DNA of 64,000 nt from Panaeolus papilionaceus (Eukaryota > Basidiomycota > Agaricomycetes > Agaricales), in contig JADNRZ010000007.1 in the NCBI GenBank assembly GCA_015501605.1, positions 1,550,001 to 1,614,000 of the forward strand, given 5' to 3'. Positions 22,330 to 34,773 of this stretch are shown here, piece by piece (position 1 is the first letter of the stretch; the number at the start of each line of letters is the position of its first letter). Made by a program: the position numbers and the translations under genes. The notes below the pieces were generated by a model. That model was not told the DNA's origin. It searched no databases and saw only the letters and a program-made list of their open reading frames with translations.

Positions 22330-24475
22330 TTAATTCTGGGCGGGCTTGCTCCAGAACTGAACGGACGTCTCCCATGGAACCCCATGCCAAGCCCAGTAAA
22401 ACAGGTTGTAAAAAAAGGGTGGAAGGGGAAGCTTCAGTTGTTGAAGGTCGTTCTTCAACTCCTCGATCCTCCTCTGAAGATCTTGCCGCTCGCGTGCACT
22501 TTGCTGTTGCTCGGCGGCTTGTTCCTGTTCTAAAATGAGGATGTCGAGTTTGTTGTAGATCGCCTGGCCTGCCTGTGTCGTTTGAAGCGCTTTCTTGTAG
22601 TCGACGAGCTCCTTCTGAAGGAGGAGTGCCCGTTTCGCGTCAGCCGTGAATTTCCCAATGGCGCTCAGTGCAAATGCACTGTCCCCTGCAGATTCCTGTC
22701 GTTGCAGCTTGGCACCTTTGTCGAGAAACGGTTTGAACACCTCTTTTTCAAGTTGCTTTTCTCGAGCGAGACAAGCTACTCGACTCTCTTCGTTTTGCTC
22801 GTCCCACATGGTGGTGATGAACAACACTTTTGAGAAAACATCCTTCCCGCATATCTTTCGCAACATATTGAAGTTCTTCAGTGCGCTGCCCGCCATCCGA
22901 TTATCGGCGATACGGTGCGTGTAAATGATCCCGCTGAGCTGGATGTTCTTTCCGTATCTGTGCAGCCCAGTCAGTCAACGAGTAATTTCTCCAGCACGAA
23001 GGACTGACGAATGCTCGAGCCAGCTGGATATCAGCTGAAATATTTCAAGATCGGAGCGAGTTGTGTCATCGAATCCTGGAGTGTCTACCAGGACAATGCG
23101 CGACATTCTGAACTGTGGGTGCTGCATAGTGACAATTTTCACTCCGTTTTGCGTGGATTTCAAGTTGTGGTTGATCCCTGGATCGGCACCTGTGGCTGTC
23201 TTAATAAACTGATACGGATACGTTTCAACGTCAAACCAAAAAGTGCTTGTTACTTTGCAAGTTGATTACTTACAGTGCTCTTTCCGGATCCAGTCCGACC
23301 CATCACGCTAGAGGTAGAAGATTAATACATTTAAATGACTTAATATTAGTCAACTCACGCAATAATAATATCTTGGTTACACAGCTCGGCATCGACAGAG
23401 TCTTGAACAAGGGGTAGTGGGACTGAACTAGTGGTCGTTGACGATGAAGAAATCTGGCAATTTTTAAATAACGAGTGTTGCACCTACGTTTGCATCGATA
23501 AGTCGACAATTGCCGCCAAATTTTCTCGAGCACTTTCTATTTCAGCGGAAAGTCGCCCCAATTTGAAGGTGGAGTTGGAGATTTTTCCTTCCCATCCCCG
23601 GGCCAAGTCCTCACGAGCGAAGCCCTCCCATTGAATGCCTCGATCTGATGGCGAATCCGGCTTACAGACCCCGCTCTCGCTCAGCCAATTGGTCGTAAGA
23701 AAGAGCAGGGGTCGATGTGTGATGGGTAGCATGTAGTACATTTTCCATTTCGATACGCGCTGTAGAATTCGCTCTGCCAGCTCCTGCGACGTGGGTAGGG
23801 CCGATGGGCCATTCGGTACAGAAAAATGAATTGATCTCTCGACCTCGTACTTCTTCCGATGATTAATAAGATCTGCGTGGTCGATAGGAATTAAATAAAT
23901 GGTTGCACGAATGGCAACGTTGGCTGTTCTGTAGGCAATTAGCGCGTGTGGAACGAGGTGAATGAGACCTTTATCCATACTTCAAATCGTCCAAATAAGC
24001 CTTGATGCGAGGCTCCACATTTACTATGTCAAACAGAGGTTCGGAACTGGAATCATAACCGGGTGTATCGATAAACACAATACGGTGAGGATGGTCACTG
24101 TCAGCGGACAACACATTAAGAGCCACCATCCGAATGTCCGTCGCACTCGCATCCAGGGAGTCGTTAACCCCCAGTTTAAGTCCAGTTACATTTTCGATGA
24201 ACTGCAGTGCCAATGTTCTAGTGAGCTACACCATCCAACGAAAAACAGACGTACTGTTGTTTTTCCAGCTCCAGTACACCCCAGAATGCTATCATTCGTC
24301 AATCACGGTTATACCGGAACATGGCAAACGCTTACAGAATCACAAAGTCTGTGTCGGGCTTGAGAGATTGAATGTCAATTATACTCGCGTCGCCATATTG
24401 ATACCTAAACTCAAAGTGAGAGATGAGGCATTGTCAATCGGTCAAGGGAGGACGGAATCGCACATACGAAGTCAT
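22330..24475 (-). CDS. Double-G-domain GTPase with coiled coil, copy 1
   Basis: A multi-exon gene for a protein of roughly 600 residues with two complete P-loop units. The ATG at 24475 is in a short exon (MTS) joined to YQYGDASIIDIQSLKPDTDFVI. G domain 1 has the P-loop GCTGAGKTT (near 24270) and G3 DTPGYD (near 24060). A strand LFLTTNW stands where the G4 motif NKxD normally is. A helical linker follows (near 23490-23640). G domain 2 has GRTGSGKST (near 23290), G3 DTPGFDDT (near 23080) and FITTMWDE (near 22810). The C-terminal part is a coiled coil rich in Glu/Gln (ILEQEQAAEQQQSARERQDL), ending in PLPPFFYNLFYWAWHGVPWE, an aromatic, possibly membrane-touching segment. It resembles AIG1/GIMAP-like or septin-like paraseptin GTPases in overall style; the exact family is uncertain. 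The cellular role is unknown. Confidence 0.8.
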
Positions 24476-25093
24476 ATCGGCAATGTAGGTGGCTGAGGGC
24501 AATTTGTCGTGGCAGCTGGGGGTTTAGCCTCATAATCAGAGGCTGGGTGACCGCGACTCGTGGCTAAGTCGTGGTTCTAGACCCTATCTGAGCATTGTGG
24601 TCCCATCGATCATCGATCAAGTCCTTCACCGAAAAATGAGCGATGCAATTCTAGTTCCCCTATCAACAACCTGAAAGACGAGCTCCTCGCCCACTTCGCT
24701 CAGCGTTGGATGAGCTACGTATTTGTGCACATCAAGAGCCCCCATCTTTCGCCATTCACGTTGGTGAGCTGACATGCATCCAGAGATCGTGCCCTAAAAG
24801 GAAGTCCATGAGACGTTCCTTCTCATCCCCGAAAACCCATACTCCAAAAGCAATGTATTGAACAAACACTTTAGGTAGAACAAAAGGGCATTAGGCAGAT
24901 GCTGGTCGGAAGACGAACTTGAATGAACGGACGGCCCTTTCAAAGGGATAGGGGTTGGTTGCCGATCACTCACAAAGGGGATCAACTAAAAATATTGAAT
25001 TAGCGGTGCTAATGTGGAGTAAGGTTGAAAGAAACAAATAATACCTAATAAATGTTGTCAGAAATGGCCTCGTCGAATGCTCCTCGTCCAAAA
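24476..25093. other. Intergenic between the tandem GTPase genes
   Basis: No coding exon seen. It contains tRNA-like words near 24505-24590 that do not fold into a tRNA (see rejected list). Confidence 0.4.
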
Positions 25094-27512
25094 CTACCCC
25101 CGTATCGGCTTGGTCCAGATCTCCTGAGATGTCTCCCATCCCACACCCCTCCAGATCCAGTAGAAGAAGTTGTAGAGCAAGGGTGGCAAAGGGAGCTTCA
25201 GCTGTTGGAGATCGCGTTGTAAGGCCTGAATCGTGTTTTGAATTTCTTGCTTCTTTTCATCGTCTGTCTCTCTCTGCGCCAGGATATGCTGTTCTTGAAC
25301 GAGAATCTCGAGCTTGGCATACATCTCCTGACCTGCTTGCGTCTGCTGGAGCATCTTCTTGTAGTCGATAAGTTCCTTCTGAAGGAGCAGCGCCCGTTTG
25401 GAATCTGCGGTGAAGTCAGATATTATTCTAATTGCTGATTCTTTGTCGTCCTCAAATTTCAGACGTCTGAGCTTCGCTCCATTTTTGATGAACGCCTTCA
25501 GGAATTGTTCCTCTAATTGTTTTTCCCGTTTGCGAAGGACCTCCGTGTTATCCGCCTGTTCGTCCCACATAGTGGTGACAAACGTTACCCTGGAAAAAGC
25601 ATCCCTCCCACATAGTTTTTGGAACATAGCAATGTTTCGAAGCGGAACGCCAGACAACCTGTTGTCAGTGATACGGTGCATGTATACGAGGCCATTCAAA
25701 AGAATGCCTTGTCCATATCTGAAATGTGACGTCAGACTTGTGCAGACAACATAATTATAACACTGGAGTACATACGAGTTTTTCAGCCACTCAGATATTA
25801 GTTGAAAAATTTCTAGATCTGAGCGGTTCGTGTCGTTAAATCCAGGAGTGTCTACGAGGACAATACGAGAGAAGCTGAGATCAGGACATTGCATTACGAT
25901 TATTTTCACGCCGGTCCGCGAAGATTCCAAATCATGCTGAATCCCTGGGTCGACCCCTGTGACGGCCTTGATAAACTGTGTTTATTTTTTGAGCATTGTA
26001 GCAGCCGATAAAAATCGGGTTTACACTTACACTGCTCTTTCCTGACCCGGTTGGCCCCATCACACTATCATAAAAAATGAGGGTTTCAACAATTTAAATA
26101 TTGATGCGAGAGCGTTTTAGATCAACTCACGCAATAATAATGTCTTCTTTGGATAATTCAGCATGCGCATCTTGAATTACTGCGGCAGATCTAGATGCTT
26201 GCTGCAGTTAGAGGGGAATTTTATTGAGAGGTTTTCAACCTGCCTCGGAACGCTTTGAGACTGTCGCTGCAGGGAGGACAGCGTGGCTTCCAGATTATTG
26301 AACCGGGAAATTACCCGATTGGCGTGTACAGTCGCTTTTTGAATTTCTTCAATCAAGCCGAGTGTGAAGGACGTCCTCGAAAGATTGAGTATTTCAGCCA
26401 AATTTTCGAACGCATTTTCTGGTGTGTTGGACAAGCGACCCAACTGGAAACACGGTTTGGCATTTGCTGAAATCTTTTCTTTCCATTTTGCAGTCAGGTC
26501 CTCTCGGGCATAAATTTCCCATTCCATAGCCATGGCTGTTGGGAGGTCAGGACTTTGACTGGCCTCCGACCAATTAGTCGTGAAGAAGAAGAGTGAGTGC
26601 TGGTCACTATCGGGTGAGTAATACGTTTTCCATTTCAACGCGCGCGTGAACAGGTGGTCTGTAAGGCTATTTGAGAGGCTCGTTTCGGATAAAGACGTGA
26701 CAGAGGCTGTTGGGAATTGCTCTCTGGGGGATGAAGGAGAAAGGGCTGGATTCTCGCGTCTGTATTGTTTATGATGGTTGATGATAGCTGGATCGTCGAT
26801 AGCGATTAAATAGACAATGGCGCTAATGGGGACGCCGACTCTCCTGCGAGTAATTCAGAATTTGAATAAAAGACAGATCAAAGAGTATCACTTCATATCT
26901 TCCAGATACTTCGTGATACGCTGCTCCACTTTGCGATCTTCTGTATGGCTGTCCTGGTCGAAGCCAGGAGTATCGATAAAAACAAGACGATGACGATCGG
27001 ACGAGTTGGGAGACAGGAATCGAAGGGCAACCATCTTGGGTTCTGACGCTACCCCTTGCATGGTTTCATTGACTCCCATATCAACTCCTGTCATGTTGCG
27101 AACAAACTGGTAGATATTCAGCTAGAGAATACGAGCCTGAAAGGAGTTGACTTTACCGAGGTTTTGCCACTTCCCGTCTTTCCTACAATACTGTTAAATA
27201 GTGAGTTCAAGGAGTGTTTATGCTGGAAGACAGATTCCTACAGAATTGCAAAATCCGTTGACGGATTGAGCGACTGAACATCGATAATCCTCGCATCATA
27301 CAAAAGTCTAAAATTGGACCAGTTATCATGAGATATGCAGATTGTAGTAAAGAGGTCCTTACGAAGGCATTGGAGAGAGATGGTCGACTGAAACCAACTT
27401 GTATCTGTTTGCGATTAGACGCCGCACCCCATTCAAAACTCTTAAACAGGCTCAGGCTCGTGGTTGCATCGCGGTTCATGGCACATGCACGCATGTCATC
27501 GATCAAGGACAT
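25094..27512 (-). CDS. Double-G-domain GTPase with coiled coil, copy 2
   Basis: Paralogue of the adjacent downstream GTPase gene with the same domain order. The likely start is ATG at 27512 (MSLIDDMRACAMNRD), giving a longer N-terminus than copy 1; the start is less certain than the rest. G domain 1: GKTGSGKTS (near 27165), NMTGVDMGVNET (switch region), FIDTPGFDQD (near 26960), LFFFTTNW (near 26570). A linker with helices follows (FENLAEILNLSRTSFTLGLI). G domain 2: VMGPTGSGKSS (near 26055), FIKAVTGVDPG, VDTPGFNDTNRSDLEIFQLI (near 25820), FVTTMWDE (near 25560). The C-terminus is a coiled coil then PLPPLLYNFFYWIWRGVGWE. All P-loop Lys and Ser/Thr residues are intact, so both domains could bind nucleotide. 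It probably arose by tandem duplication. Role unknown. Confidence 0.8.
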
Positions 27513-27950
27513 CACCCGTAGGTTGTCGCTATTTTTATGACAATACCATACCTTTGTTTGGACGTTGGATATAAGCGACGAAAAATCGCAATTTTCTATG
27601 AGTCACAAGGCTACACGGGCGCACAGAAAACTAGACACTGTCAGCGAGGTGTCAACTGCAAATGTGCGCGTCAAGTTGGCGAACGCTTAACGTCGATTAA
27701 TCATGCACTTTGAGAGGTTGCAGCTGTGCACCATACGTGTAGTCTCTGGGCTCTCTGAGGATTCTTTGTAAAAAAAAAATTCGGGTTTCTGAAACTGTAA
27801 TCATGGTGCAGTCGGGTTCAACGAACTTCAATCCAAGCAATCATTTTCCTTGTGTGACGGCAAATAACCCGTGGGATATATCTGTCACACTAAAAGTGAC
27901 ATCATGCCCTGGGCTCTCGTTTTGGAATCACCATCTCTGAATTCTGCATC
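27513..27950. other. Divergent promoter region between the GTPase and DIS3 genes
   Basis: 438 bases separate the two divergent starts and should hold both promoters. An A9 run lies at about 27771-27779. No exon seen. Confidence 0.4.
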
Positions 27951-30900
27951 ATGGTCCAAATTACAATTCTGAAAAGACCACGGTCAGAAGCCGTCGAGAC
28001 ACAACGGAAATTTTTCAAAAAGACTGCTAGAGGAAAGGTTATCAAAGGTATATAATCTCGGATTGAAAGGGAAGATACGCAAAGCTGAATGACTTGCAGT
28101 ATTGAGGGAGCGATATCTACGCGACGACGTTTCCTGTGGAATCAAAGGATGTAGAGAGTGCACAACGCCGGACGCGGAAGCCCTACCAGCTAAGGGTGAT
28201 TTGAACCACCCTTCATTCCCAAAAGGACATTATGTTCTTCCTGATACCAATGTCTTCCTGTCACAGGTGAGTTTGATGTGGATTGAGCTTAGAAATTCAA
28301 ATGCCAACAACGAGTAACACAGTCTGCTTAGATGGATCTGGTGGAATCACCCTTGTTCAACCCACCTATAATACTATTGCAAACGGTGATGGAAGAAGTC
28401 CGACACCGGTCTTTACCTCTGTATAATCGGCTCAACGCACTATCAAAGATGGACGAGAAAAAAATTTGGATATTTTACAACGAATATCGATCGTAAGCCT
28501 ACTTTCTATTCTTGTAACGTATCCAAAATTAAGTACTTAATAGGGATACAGCAGTTGTGAGGCAGCCTGAAGAGACGCCCAACGACCGTAACGACAGAGG
28601 TATGAGATAAAAGCGATCTCATTAATTTCTGATGCTCAATATAGTAAATAGGCATCCGAAAAGCAACAGCGTGGTATAACTCTCATATCAAGGTTACTCG
28701 CCCTGTTGTTCGCGGTCAAGCACCCCCTTCACTACCTAATGTCGTCCTTTTGACTGAAGATGCAGCTAACCGACAGAAAGCAGAGGCTTCTGGGATCACC
28801 GCCCTGTCAGGTAGTTACCTCAGCTTGCCCAGACAATGAAATTTTGTCATTCTAATTTCACGACGCCTTACAGTGCGAAAATACGTTGAAGGCATGACGG
28901 ATTCCAACCAGCTGTTAGACCTTCTAGCAACCGTGTCGGAGGAGATTGAACCTACAAAAGCTTCTGTTGGACGCCAGACGCTGTACCCTGAGGTGAGTGT
29001 CATATCTTAGACTTGCTCTCATTTGACCGAGCCTAGATCAGTACCTCCCCACTGGCACTTTAATGGCTGGGATCAAAGCTGGAGAGTTGCACCAGGGGCA
29101 TTTCAACGCTAACCAGTACAATTACCTCGAAGGAAGTGTTGCAGTGCCGGCCTTTGCAAAACCCGTTCTTCTCATCGGACGAGAAAACATGAATAGGGCT
29201 GTCAATGGTGACATCGTGGTTGTGGAAGTTTTCGACGAAAAAGAGTGGAAGGCACCTGCTGACGAGGTCGTTGACCAAGACTGTAAGGGGTAACAGCAGT
29301 TTGTCTGCGTTGATCTGAGCTAAGGAAATTTCTAGCCACACTCAAAAACGACGACGCTGAGGATTCTGGTGATGAGGGTGAGGAAGACGGAGACCATTTG
29401 ACAGCAGCAGAATCAAAGCTGGTGCGATCAGAAGGTCGCTCCTCAGACAAGCAACCCACAGGTCGTATCGTGGGCATTATCAAACGGAACTGGAGAGCGT
29501 ATGCTTGTTTTCTTCTCCTTATTGGTCTCTCTGATAATATTCTTCCGTCAGTTATGTATGTCATATCGACAGCACTTCTCTCACCTCCTCCAATGCCACA
29601 TCCCTCTCGCAACAAACCGTCTTCGTTACACCTGTATCTAGACTTCTTCCGCGCATCCGGATACGAACCCGTCAAGCACCTTCCCTCATCGGTCAAAAAA
29701 TTCTGGTCACTATCGATAGATGGGAGGTCACCTCACGGTACCCTGAAGGTCATTTCGTGCGCGCACTAGGCAAGGCAGAGAGCAAGGAGGCAGAGCAAGA
29801 AAGTCTATTGCTCGAGTTTGAGGTTCCTTACAGGCCTTTCGGCAAAGCTATTTTAGACTGCTTGCCCCAGCAGGGAGACCAATGGGTTGTTCCTCCTAAG
29901 AGCTCTACCAGTCCAGAATGGCGAGACAGGGAAGACCTCAGGGAACTCTTGATATGCAGTATCGATCCTCCAGGTTTGCTACCTTTGCTTTGCTTTCCAA
30001 CCGCCATTCTAAGTTGCACATAGGTTGTCAGGATATTGACGACGCGCTTCACGCTCGCCAGTTGCCGAACGGAAATATTGAAGCTGGAGTCCGTAAGTGC
30101 ATATTACTTCAAACATATCTACCTTTTGTCTCACCCTTTCTCTTCAGATATTGCTGATGTTTCTCATTTCGTGCACCCCGACACACCAATGGATAGCGAA
30201 GCCGCATCACGAGGAACGACGGTTTATCTAGTCGACAAACGTATTGACATGTTACCTTCCCTCCTTGGAACGAACCTCTGCTCTCTTCGTCCTTTCGTGG
30301 AACGTCTCGCGTTTTCTGCTATCTGGGTATGTTAGCTGTAGTATGCTTCCGGGTTCTTGTGATTGACGCAGACGACGACAGGAATTGACACCTGATGCCG
30401 AAATCGTCAATGTCAGATTCACCAAGTCAGTTATTGCTTCAAAGGCGGCGTTCACGTATGAGGAGGCTCAGATCCGCAAAGATGATCCGTACGTTATAAC
30501 ATATTTTTTCATGGAACTACACGCCTAACCTCACGATCCCTAGTAATCAACAGGACGACCTCACAAAGAGTATTCGACTGCTCAACTCGCTGGCTCTGAA
30601 GTTGAAGGCGCAGCGGATGGCCGCAGGAGCACTCAATCTCGCTTCACCCGAAGTCAAAATCCATCTGGATAGTGCTGAGTCCTCGGATCCGATTGATGTA
30701 GAGCAGAAGGAGATGAGGGAGACTAACAGCCTTGTTGAAGAATTCATGTTGCTTGCCAACATCAGCGTCGCAAAGAAGATTGAGGACACCTTCCCTCAGA
30801 CTGCTGTCTTGAGGTATGTTCCAACCTTTTTATTATTATTGAAACCTTTTGCTCATTCCGAGAATTTTAGACGCCATCTTCCACCACCCAGAACGAATTT

Positions 30901-31864
30901 CGAAAAATTACAGGACATTCTTTTCAAGCGCAAGGGCTTGAAACTCGATGTTTCCAGCTCTGGTGCATTGGCTGCATCTCTTGATCAATGTCTGGTACGT
31001 TGAGTTATGACCACTCCTCCATTAATGGTATTTACACAGAGCAACCTCAGGATCCATCTGAACCTGCTTTCAATACCCTTGTCCGTATCATGGCTACGCG
31101 GTGCATGCTTTCAGCGGAATATTTCTGCTCAGGCAGTGTAGGCAAAGATACATTCGGACATTATGGTCTCGCCAGTCCCATTTATACCCATTTTACCAGC
31201 CCAATCCGACGATATGCTGGTGGGTGTTGTGATATTAAATGCTAATGTCGCAGCTGTTGATAAACTTCGTTTATTAAATTATAGATGTCCTCGCCCATCG
31301 TCAGCTTTCAGCTGCCATCAGTTACACACCTCTTCACCCCTCCCTCCACTCCAAGTCTCACGTCGACCGTGTGCTGGACGTCGTCAACAGAAGACATCGC
31401 ATGGCTCAAATGGCAAGTCGCGCCAGCGTGGAGTTCTATGTCGGCCTTGCTCTCAAAGCACGGAATGAGAAGGAAAAGAAGACATTGGAGGCGTCTGGGA
31501 AGACTGACAAATCCAAGCAGGCAGCCGTTACTGAAGAAGCCTTTGTGATCAGGGTGTTCAAGAATGGTGTCGGAGTGTTTGTGTCCAAGTATGTTATTAG
31601 TCTCGTTCAGCATTATTGTGTTAGCCTTTACTCATCAATAATTTGAACTATAGGCTTGGAATCGAGGGCCTTGTTATGTTCAAACAAGAGACTCAATTCG
31701 ATGCGGATAACTACACCATTACTGTGCCTTCAGCAGACGGAACTGCTACCATCTCCGTCTTCGACAAGGTGACCGTTCGCATTGATGTGGAAAAGGATAA
31801 AAATACACAGCGAGGAAAGGTTAAAATGACCCTTTTGAAGCCGATAGATTCCACGAATCTATGA
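27951..31864 (+). CDS. DIS3: Exosome 3'-5' exoribonuclease/endonuclease DIS3 (Rrp44)
   Basis: Catalytic subunit of the RNA exosome, acting in nuclear and cytoplasmic RNA decay and rRNA processing. The ATG at 27951 gives [20 protein letters not shown]. The CR3-like Cys motif (GIKGCREC) and PIN-domain start [12 protein letters not shown] (near 28225-28260) follow. Two OB/cold-shock domains come next ([45 protein letters not shown]). The RNB nuclease core contains [16 protein letters not shown] (near 29955-30045) with the Asp cluster that binds magnesium, [23 protein letters not shown], and [16 protein letters not shown] (near 31175-31215 joined to 31285). It ends with an S1 domain ([15 protein letters not shown]) and [10 protein letters not shown]. 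Roughly 990 residues over more than ten exons, full length for the family. No damage seen. Confidence 0.95.
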
Positions 31865-34773
31865 GAATCATACTTGTTGTATTACAAAAGTAACTTGAAG
31901 GAAGTTTTTGTACTCTAGCCGTGGGTGTATATGTCGACCAAAATAATTCTCATGCCTTGCATCTCCTTTGTTGCCCACTTCAATGGCGTCTATCGTCAAC
32001 TCATACTTGGGAGTTGCCGATCTTCGATTCGATATGTAGGTTTACCTTCATTCTTTCCATTGCATTGGGTGGAAACTTTAACAATGTCAGGCCGTCCACA
32101 AAGCTGGGCACTAGCCTTATCTTGTGAGCGCTTCGTGTGACCCTCCGACACCCTTGCGTTCGGGGGTTCGATTCAGTGAGCTCATATCCCGCCACTGGTA
32201 ACCGGTCATCACACAATACCCCAATACTACAAAAAGCGTAGTCGGTTGGCCAGTTGAGAGTTGTGAGAGGCATGGCAGGCCTTTTTGGGGTTAGCATTCA
32301 TCAAGATGAAACATGTACGCAACATACGATCGCTGGTTAGCCTATAGTAAGGTACGTATGGCTAAGAGTAGGTATCCCACTATATTCCAATAGATAAGCA
32401 GTAATTTAGGACTTGCGTACATATATTAGAGCATTCGAGCCCGTTAGAATATCTATATCCACACCCGAGGATTGGTTTATAACACATCGTGCTAATACTC
32501 AGCCATACGTCAATGGATATTCGTCACTTATGTTTGACAGAAGCTCGACGGCTACTCTCATAATCCCACTCATTATGATGACATTGATCGAGATATCGAT
32601 GACCAGCCAAAGTTGCTACTGGACTCAACACTTGCACGGCTTACGGACTTGCGATAAATGTCGCAATCAGATTGATTGTTGTATCACACCATGCATTTTT
32701 CGCCTGGCCGTGATACTCGTGATGAATTTCAATGATTCGAAGAAGCGGTTGGACGTTGGATACCCACTATATGTCATAGCGCCTACATGGACCCAGTCAC
32801 CAGATGTAGCGGATTCAAAATCATGATGCATCATTCGAAGCCTTCGCCATCAAAACGCCGGCTCTCCGAATCTCTATGTAACACACCATCGCGGTGTTGG
32901 GTTATTTGATAAATTGGTGATAAAGAGTATATGTCAGGAGGATGGAACACGGGGATAATGTCGGTTAAGAACTCAATCATTCCAGTCAGGGTGGAGCCGA
33001 ACAGCGCGTCTAAATTAACGACTTTCTAACCTGAGCCAGTTGCCAATTAGGTGTGTCTGGATCCCGATGAAATATCATGGCACAGTGTCTCTCATTGAGC
33101 TCCTGCGCTGCAGTTAATCGGATGCAGTGTACAAACCTTTCAAGTTGGAAGAAACGATGATATTCCTCGTTTCTTTCAATCGAAGCGCTCTATTACTAAT
33201 TGGACATGACTCAACCCTTACATCCCGTTCGCGTCCTGATTCCTCCTTGCATCTTTGGATTCTGATTGTGCCGTTTTCTAGCGTTGCTTTTTAGGTATCT
33301 CTTCCGCTATCCCCGGGTTCGACTATATTTCATTGATTGAAAAGCGATGATGGGAACATCTGTACCTGTACAGGGGACGCATGATAAGATAACCGTCATC
33401 AAACTTTCAACTCATCGACCATAAAGTACTTTTCTCTGAGTGTCACTATCCAGGAGCTGGTTGAGAGTACCTTGGCACCCCGTCGTAAGTAATGTTTGAA
33501 AGAAAAAATTACTGGACAAAGCATCGTTAGAGATAACGTGCTTCGAGAGGGGGTTGTGCGCCTATCCACAGATGAGAAATGGCAATCTGGGGTTCATCTT
33601 TCAGGCCTTTGACCGCACTTGTGTCCGCTTTCGTCTTTCATCTCAGCGGCACACCCTCATCGGGGGGCATTTCAACACAACTGGCAACTTTTTAAAGTCC
33701 GTTTGTCCCTGAGCCGAATTATCACCACTGACCACCATAATTGATACAGATACGAAGCTCATTATGAATGCAAGGCAGATGGAAATCCCACTACGATGAT
33801 AAAGCACCCAACGATGATGTCAGAAATAACATAAGTGGCTTTAGAGTTTAGAAGCATACAACCAACTTGCAGAGGGAAATGGAACACATTCGATATATTT
33901 TTCCGGGGATCAGAAATACTAAGATTTAGATTATAAGCACCAGAGAACGCCCACTACAACCTGAACTTGCTTGTACACCGGGTTAAGTCCTTATCTCATT
34001 GCTAAGTGTTATGTTCCGAGTCAAGTGGACTTATTCCTCCGCTTGCTAAGTCCCGAGCGAAGCGTCTGCACACACGTGGCTGTATATTATCTGTATGTAG
34101 GTAAGGCGTCGAATACCATCCAACTGGATCTCAAAGCAAGCTTCTCTGTCGCTGAGGTAGCAATGACCCTGTTCGATCGAATATCATAAAAGACACTACT
34201 TCGAATTCTCCGTATCCCATAGAGTTATTGCATTGAAGTAGATTTCCAGTCACCTAATACCCTGTTAGATATATAAATCTTATACAACACAGAACTTGAT
34301 GTAGGCTCAAGACCTTCAAGGACTTGAGCGGGAATTATACCCGGACACCCGAGGCGGTCCGGGCGTCCGTCTCGGACTGTTTAAGCGCGCTGTCCGCTTT
34401 GGGTGGGCCTTGTCCTCTTTTGCGAACAACATCCATCACGACTGAACACCGTGTAGTCTTGACCTGGATACCTTGTTTTTATAGTCTGTATAAGAATATA
34501 CCTGAGGTAGAAATGTACCCGTTTTCGCTTTTTTCACATCCCACTTTCTGTTTCCTGAGTCACTTTCCTCAACTTGAACGTCCTACGGAGGTTGCTGAAA
34601 TATGGCCGTCAAAATGATCGATGCGGTCAACATACTAGGTGAATTAACCTTGTAAAACATTTTCATGCTTAGAAGGCTGATCCGATACGCGAATAGGCTT
34701 TGGTCAGGCGGTGTCCGGCACAATTAATGCGTGTATGGTTGTCTCTATTCGCAACGCGTTCTGCTATTAACAG
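31865..34773. other. Long intergenic region, no gene supported
   Basis: Almost 3 kb without convincing coding sequence on either strand. The longest ORF (32413-32826, plus) has no recognisable motif and no partner exons. The last few hundred bases should contain the promoter and first exon of the F-box gene. Confidence 0.45.

Noticed and set aside
24505..24590. tRNA-like words (CTCATAATC, GTGGCTAAGTCGTGG, GGTTCTAGACC)
   Set aside because: The A-box-like and B-box-like words lie too close and in an order that cannot form the cloverleaf; no acceptor stem pairs.
32140..32185. GGGGGTTCGATTCAGTG, a T-arm-like sequence
   Set aside because: The flanking bases do not pair as a T-stem and no anticodon arm or acceptor stem can be drawn.
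32413..32826. 137-codon plus-strand ORF in the DIS3-F-box gap
   Set aside because: No recognisable motif, no adjoining exons, AT-rich non-coding-like composition.
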